A stretch of 64,000 nucleotides of DNA from Lycorma delicatula (lineage: Eukaryota; Arthropoda; Insecta; Hemiptera; Fulgoridae): positions 151,518,049 to 151,582,048 of the forward strand of contig NC_134460.1 of the NCBI RefSeq assembly GCF_047948215.1, written 5' to 3'. Numbering within the stretch: the stretch's first letter is position 1; the number at the start of each line of letters is the position of its first letter. The translations under genes and the position numbers were made by a program. Positions 58,414 through 64,000 of this stretch are shown in pieces. Below the pieces are notes generated by a model. It searched no databases. It had not been told where the DNA came from and worked only from the letters and a program-made list of their open reading frames with translations.

Positions 58414-59698
58414 CCAGGTGTGCAAATATGAAACCAGAATTTGAATGTAGATGGTCTCAGCTGTCAATATAGTCATCACCAAACCGCATTATTGATGCCA
58501 TTTTCTTTCTTTGACAGCTGACAAAGATTTTAAACTCACAACAATACAAGTTCCATACAACAGCACAGTTTTAATTAGCGTTGAACATGTTGAGTTTTGT
58601 ACCTACAAACTACGATTTGTGAACTGCATTGATTTTCTGTTACCGTTTAAAGAAAACCTGCAGAATCGCATTGAATGCTTGTCAAAGTTTATGGTGAGCA
58701 CACTCTTAGTAAATCACAGTGCTTTGAGTGGTTTAAAAAAAAAATTCAAATGTGGCGATTTTGACGTGGGAAATAAAAAACGTGGAAGACCACTGAAAAA
58801 GTTTGAAGACAATGAATTGCAAACATTGTTGGAGGATGATGCTCAAATGCAACAACTCACGGATCAATTAAATACAACACACGAAGCCGTCTCCATAAGT
58901 TTGAAAGCCATGGGAAGATCCCATGGCTTCCCCATGGGAAGCCATTGGCTTCTCCATGGAAAGCCAGAAGATGGGAAAATGAGTTCCCATGAACCGAGTG
59001 AAAGACAGCTAGAAAACCGAAAAACCTTGCGAAATGCTGCTCACCAAGTACAAAATAGTCATCAAACTGTGACAGAGGTGATGAAAAGTGGATTTTGAGA
59101 ATCCTAAGTGTAAAAAATCATGGGTAACTCCAGGCGAAACACCGACGTCGATTTCAAGGCCAAATTGCTATGGAAAGAAGACAATGCTCGGTGTTTGGTG
59201 GGATCAGAAGGGTGTGATCTATTATGAGCTGCTAAAACCTGGCAAAACCATTAATAATGAACTCTACAGACAACAAATGATCGATTTAAATCAATCATTG
59301 CATGAAAAATGACCAGAATATCAAAAAAGGCAACACAAAGTGATGTTGCTTCATGATAATTAACCATCACACACAGCAAAACCGGTGAAGGAAACAATTA
59401 CGGTGTTCAGTTAAGAAATACTTTCGCCTGCGACTTATTCAACAGATTTGACTCCATCTGACTACTATTTATTTGCATCAATAGGACATGCACTTGCTGA
59501 GTAGTGCTTCACTTCTTGACCGGTTTACCTCAAAAGAGCAACAGTTTTTTTGGTGTGGCATTCATAAATTGTCAGAGAGACGGGAAAAATATATAGCTAG
59601 CAACGGATAATATTTCGATTAAAATATTTTTTATAATTTTCATATAACAAACATGCATTTTCTATACACAAATTACGGTTACATATTTACACACCTGA
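58414..59698 (+). pseudogene. mariner (cecropia/mauritiana-like) in lipase intron, ends intact
   Basis: About 1,285 bp. Left end CCAGGTGTGCAAATATG and the right end (reading CAGGTGTGTAAATATG on the minus strand) are inverted repeats of roughly 28 bp flanked by TA (58412-58413 and 59699-59700). The transposase reads RIECLSKF, then KCGDFDVGNKKRGRPLKKFED, LLEDDAQMQQLTDQLNTTHE; after a frameshift GDEKWIFENPKCKKSW, GVWWDQKGVIYYELLKPGKT, LLHDN-stop-PSHTAKPVKE and LTPSDYYLF. So all three catalytic acidic positions survive in context, but a frameshift (near 59080) and stops break the frame. A private fold-back at 58905-58945 disrupts residues between KAMG and KMSSHEPSERQLENRK. Confidence 0.92.
58905..58945. 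repeat. overlapping fold-back repeats inside mariner
   Basis: AAGCCATGGG (58905-58914) is inverted at 58920-58929 with loop AAGAT, and ATGGCTTCCC (58923-58932) is inverted at 58936-58945 with a 3-nt loop. A third arm GGCTTCTCCATGGAAAGCC follows to about 58965. Relative to mariner transposases of this type the block is an addition. Confidence 0.88.
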
Positions 59699-61336
59699 TA
59701 CATCCATTAAAGAATATCCAACCGATTAAAAATTCTTTCAAATCTTAACAATTTTGTCATTTCCGTTCCTCCTCCCTTCTTTTGGTATTAATAAAAATGA
59801 AACTTTTAAGCCGTATAATGATACCTAAAGAGCCATAAAACATTTAATAATTAAAAATATTATAACCATCCTTATTCTTTAATAATCATCGTTCTATAGT
59901 TCCTAATAAATACTAAAATGTATGTAATTTATTTTCCACAACTTATGTTCTACAGTTTGCAGTTACAATCGAGATATTGAGATTTACTAACATGCCCCAA
60001 AATTATATTTCCTAATGCAACCTTTGTTCTCATCAGCTCCTTCCTCAAGATTCTATTATTATTAATAAGAAAGTAATAAATTCATTAGTAATTTTTTATA
60101 TAATGCCCTTGGAAAAATTATCTTCCAAATCTACTAGAAGAGAAATTTGGTACTGAATAGTAAACAGTGGAAAATCAAGTAACCTTTTGGTTTTTCCCAG
60201 TTTTATATTGAGTATGTTTCTTGTATTTTAGGAAAATAATTTAAAATTATTTTCTACCTGAACATCTGTAAATTAGATTAAAACAGTGAAGACGTCAACT
60301 TTGTCAAACACCTCTGAAATTTATATTCCTTTATCAGTTATAATGATAATTTTGACTGTACTATCTACACAGAAATTTGGACAATATTTATAAAACGTCT
60401 CAGATGTTCCAATTTCATGCATCAAATCAAAGTCATGACTGATTCACTACACAAAACACTTTCTCTAGCTTGAAAAAATTAAGTTGATTAAATTATTACT
60501 ACTTCTCTGTAATATTCAACATTGGAAATGCAGTCTCTTTTTAGGATTATCTGGCCAAAACTACTCTAACAATACTATTAAATCGCACATAGGTTCTGCT
60601 TTTTACTACTACGCTTTCTAAACACGCTTAAATACGATTACATAGCGACCTTCCTTTATTACATAGCATATTTAATATTAATATTATTTAACGAATAGTA
60701 TATATTATTTGGGTAGATACCATCGTAGTTGTGTCAACCGGTACCCTGGTTCTATCTACAGCACTTGCTGTTTGGAACCTTTTAAAAGCTGGCAAGAAAG
60801 CCGCTTCTTTATTAGAGCTCTGCAAGGTAGTGTGACTATGGCTATGAAACTACACAAGGGTTTACTGTTTGAAGATTTTACAAAAGTCAAACCTTACCGT
60901 CTATGCCATTGCATAGGTGGCTTCAGGGGAAGCAGGCTTCCTATCATTTCAATCAAATTTAATCTCTAAAGGTCAGTTGAAAGAGCCGAACTCTGGTCAC
61001 TGCCAAACTTACTTAATCGTTGAATTTAATTCCTACTGTAGCTGATTTTTTTTAATTGGATTTTTGTTTAATAAGCTATCTTAAATATTATGAAATTTTT
61101 TTAAATGTTGAGAAATTATTAAACCAATTTAAATTTTAAAAATAATTGACTAGAAGAATGAAATTTTGTATCTGAAAATTTTATAAAATTATGTATAAAT
61201 CCTAATAAATGTAAAGACAATTCATATGACTACTTGTCATAGTTACATCTTTATTGTATCATAAACATTATATTAGAAAAAAGAGCAAAAGTGCAATAAA
61301 TTAAGTTTTAATAAAATGTTTTTAATCCATTCATAG
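59699..61336. other. lipase intron remainder, with one GC-richer open stretch
   Basis: Mostly AT-rich. 60705-60990 is GC-richer and open in two frames; one reads DTIVVVSTGTLVLSTALAVW then NLLKAGKKAASLLELCKV, which I cannot match to a family. Without splice context I do not call a gene. It could be an old transposon piece. Confidence 0.4.
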
Positions 61337-61531
61337 GGCTGGATCCTGCCAGACCAATGTTTGATGATAAATTGCCTGAAGATCGTCTTGATGCTGAAGA
61401 TTCAGATTTTACAACAGTACTTCATACATGTGGAGGATTTTTAGCATTTACAGATCCGATTGGCCATGTTGATTTCTTTCCGAACGGTGGAGAAAATCCT
61501 CAACCACCATGCAAAGATAAAATTTTGAATG
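61337..61531 (+). CDS. lipase exon with catalytic aspartate (GLDPA)
   Basis: A 195-nt exon, acceptor TTCATAG at 61336, donor AATG/GTAAGT, phase 1 at both sides. Joined to the previous exon it gives GRVGRLTGLDPARPMFDD; the aspartate is codon 61342-61344, 26 residues after the serine (24 in human pancreatic lipase by family knowledge). It continues with EDSDFTTVLHTCGGFLAFTD, then PIGHVDFFPNGGENPQPPC, the conserved GH-DFYPNGG region ahead of the lid. The frame is intact. The short intron-like neighbours are AT-rich without elements. Confidence 0.95.
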
Positions 61532-62809
61532 GTAAGTATTAAAATTGATGAAATGTTTATAAATTCTGATAAATTATATTATTAAAAGTAATTTGCTTAT
61601 CACGATCAATTAAAGTACAATTAAGCATACATTTACATACATCTACATACTTTTAAATGAACTACTCTCAGTGATCTTAAAATCAAAGTAATGATCATTA
61701 ATATTAATCAGTTGATGTTTCCATTCAAGTAAAAGTTTAAATAATGAAATAAAAAAAAAAAAAATTTAACAGGAGAATGAATAGAAAAAATATATAAAAA
61801 ATCTGACATTAATGAATAAAAAAAATCTTGTTTATTGCAAATAAAATAAAATATTTGTGTTACTTAATCAGCTTGTGTTACTGATGAGTGACAGTGAATT
61901 TTATAGCATGTCAAAAACGCCATATCTAACCACCATGGAACACCAATAAAACTGGAATAATTACTACTAAAAAATTCAAAAAGACTACACCAGTATTATA
62001 AAACTTCAAAGAATTTGTACTTCCAGATTGTTTAATAGAAAGGAAACTCATTTATATTAAAAATTTTAATGAAAATATAACAGAAACTGAATATAGCAAA
62101 TTAAAATACAAGAAACGAACCAGGATTCTATTTACATACAAATAAAACTTAATGACAAATTAAATTTATTTGGTAGCATATCCTTCATCAGTTCTTTTAC
62201 CAGATTTCTAAGTTGATAGATTGAATGACCTGTGTTGCACGAGTTATGCAAAAATCAGATGAGCTGTCACCTTAAAATTACTCAACTTTAATTCTGTATT
62301 AATTTAATAAAACTTACGCAGTGAAAATTTATTTAGATTTATAGATACTAACAAAGTTTTATTATGGTCTTTGAATAGTATAAAATGATATTTTCTTTGA
62401 AAAATGATTTACTGAAAATTCACTTTTTTTTGGGAGTGGATGCTTTCTGGATAAATCCATCCAATTCTGCACCAGAATTTTAGAGACAGCAACAAAGAAT
62501 TCTTTTGATTTAAAAATATATTGTAAAAAGCTAATTACATGTTGAGAATAAAGCATTGCATTAAAGTTTAACACATTTATTACTTTGTCAAGAAAATAAA
62601 CACATAAGCTCAGTTTTTATTTCTGTTTATCTAATTTATATAAAAGATGACTTGTTTATTACGGTAAAGCTTTTTAATTTTTACTTGAATTCTTAAAAAC
62701 CCATTCTAATATATTAAAAAAGGTTTATCTTACTAATTGCATTTTAATTTAATAATCGAGTAATTATTTAAGTTAAAAGAATAATTCAATTTTATTTTTT
62801 ACGTTTCAG
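61532..62809. other. lipase intron, no recognised feature
   Basis: GT at 61532, AG at 62808-62809. AT-rich, no transposon family from this window found, in contrast to the two preceding introns. Confidence 0.7.
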
Positions 62810-63062
62810 GGATTTTACATAAACCAAAAAATGGTTCTGCTCGATCCTTTTTATTAAGAACAGACCATGGACCAACCAAAGTTTTTGCAGGATTGGTATG
62901 TAGTCATTACATTGCATTAGCATTATGGGTTGAATCTCTTCGACCAAATACAACAATGATTGCAAGGCATTGTTCAACATGGAAAAATTACCTCAATAAC
63001 GACTGTGATAAAAGTGTATCTGGCGATTACGAAGTTATAATGGGAGAAAATACACCTCGAAG
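62810..63062 (+). CDS. lipase exon with catalytic histidine (CSH) and C-terminal part
   Basis: A 253-nt exon, acceptor TTTTTTACGTTTCAG, donor CGAAG/GTACAA, entering phase 1 and leaving phase 2. It encodes ILHKPKNGSARSFLLRTDHG, then VFAGLVCSHYIALALWVESL, MIARHCSTWKNYLNNDCDKS and YEVIMGENTPRR. The histidine (codon 62905-62907) is 95 residues after the aspartate. Cysteines of the lid and C-terminal pairs are visible. Without splicing the frame would continue YNNLFY and stop at 63084. A spliced continuation is more typical, because relatives have about 15-30 further residues after the MGENTP segment (G-x-Y-Y/F-x-x-T). Confidence 0.93.
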
Positions 63063-63150
63063 GTACAATAATTTATTTTATTAATGTAACGTACTGCAAA
63101 ACAGAAATTTCATTATATTGAAACGTACTACATTTTGCTTTGTCTTTCAG
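63063..63150. other. candidate last intron (88 bp)
   Basis: Starts GTACAA at 63063 and ends TTTGTCTTTCAG at 63150 with a clear pyrimidine tract. Short introns are usual in insects. Confidence 0.45.
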
Positions 63151-63178
63151 ATTTGTAGTCAATGTGTTGTGTAACTGA
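63151..63178 (+). CDS. candidate terminal lipase exon (9 codons and stop)
   Basis: Following acceptor CTTTCAG, base A completes the split Arg codon of the previous exon, then FVVNVLCN and TGA at 63176-63178. An AATAAA lies at 63297-63302, about 120 bp downstream. However, relatives have a G-(I/K)-F/Y-Y/V-x-T-type end here that this peptide does not match well. The true last exon may lie outside the window instead. Confidence 0.35.
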
Positions 63179-64000
63179 ATATACATATGCATATATGCTC
63201 AACACAATCATCGATTAAATATTATTTTACATGACTAAGTTAACACCATTCTTATTTAATAATGAACTACCCAGGAGTACAATGCAAGATAAAAGAAATA
63301 AAATCTACTAATAACTTTAAATCATGAAGTAATTTGCAACAGCTAAGACAAAAAGAATTGCCATTGACTGATAAATATTATATATATATATATATATTGA
63401 TGAATCCAAGCTTGCACTTGGTTTTTAAATATAATATTTTTATTTTAAAGAATATTATTTATTACCGATTTTAACTTACTGCAATCATTAAAACCACATA
63501 AATAAAACCATAACTTTTCTATATTCAACAAAAGTTATTTGGTATAAACATATTTTGTAGTAAGCCTATAAATCTAACTTTTTATATAAAATATGAAAAA
63601 TTTTGTCATATTTATGTAGGAATGATATTTCTGCTACTTTCCAGAAAAGAAAAGAGCGCATTAATTTGTAGATTTCCACTACCTTTCTCATGCTTTCTTA
63701 TGGATTTCATGCACTGTTATGCAAATATGTATATATTTTTATCATTCGATTATACGTTCACACATTACATTTTATACAAGGACATTTATTCAGTATGAAT
63801 ATTTTGCATATATAGAATTGGTTACACTGAAATAGAGCACACAGGGTTATGGCTACTTATGATTACCTTATTACAATAATCATGTTATCGTTAATGATAC
63901 TGTTTATAAATGTTGTGTGAAAGTAATTTGAGAGACCTACATCCATTATATTATATTATCACAAGATCTCATAACGCAACATGCACATAAAGAACTTGAT
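63179..64000. other. 3' UTR or intron; possible polyadenylation signal
   Basis: AATAAA at 63297-63302, a (TA)n run near 63379-63397, otherwise AT-rich with no coding or repeat match. If the 63151 exon is real the first 130 bp are 3' UTR. Confidence 0.45.

Noticed and set aside
58145..58444. 99-residue frame in the lipase intron as an exon
   Set aside because: It runs from intron sequence into the mariner terminal repeat and has no lipase similarity or splice sites that keep phase.

Overview
The window looks like insect nuclear DNA, possibly from a sap-feeding hemipteran. It is AT-rich, with one widely split gene on the + strand, GT-AG introns and a dense mix of decayed transposable elements. 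The hemipteran guess rests only on the repeat flavour (tRNA-Glu-like SINEs, R1-like and RTE-like LINEs, several mariner families) and is weak. I see no bacterial operons, rRNA, CRISPR arrays or convincing stand-alone tRNA genes.

The one convincing host gene is a pancreatic-type neutral lipase / phospholipase A1-like gene on the + strand. Four exons join in frame with good splice sites: 34259-34401, 57787-58041, 61337-61531 and 62810-63062. Together they carry the nucleophile elbow GFSLG, the GLDPA aspartate and the CSH histidine. The 5' exons (signal peptide and N-terminus) are not recognised and probably lie upstream of the window. The 3' end is either a tiny exon at 63151-63178 or lies outside the window. 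The intron from 34402 to 57786 is about 23.4 kb and is the main transposon reservoir.

Regions: 1-10 kb holds R1-like LINE debris, a 615-bp non-coding retroelement, a mariner relic and the first copies of several repeats. 10-24 kb holds LINE 3' ends, a 615-bp element with a clear target-site duplication, a decayed LINE with an ADD box and a minus-strand RTE-like LINE. 24-34 kb holds dispersed repeats, a minus-strand hAT transposase relic with a BED-type finger, an internally deleted mariner-like copy and another LINE tail. The lipase intron at 34-58 kb holds a plus-strand RTE-like LINE with a 193-bp nested insertion, a TIR-bounded 1.33-kb mariner-like element, two other mariner-like relics and several SINEs. 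A cecropia/mauritiana-type mariner with intact ends lies in the next lipase intron (58414-59698).

Recurring families give internal comparisons. Family A is a MITE-like element with TIR ACTTCCTTGTACG (3 copies). Family B is about 0.9 kb with an embedded pol III B box (4 copies, same orientation). Family C has 2 copies, tRNA-like SINE D has 5 plus a fragment, tRNA-Glu-like SINE E has 5 plus a fragment, family F has 2 and family G has 3. The 615-bp element has 4 copies.

The most unusual signal is a set of perfect fold-back duplications (arms of 10-24 bp, loops of 2-7 nt) scattered through unrelated repeats. Where sister copies are available they lack the fold-back, which suggests local template switching after insertion.
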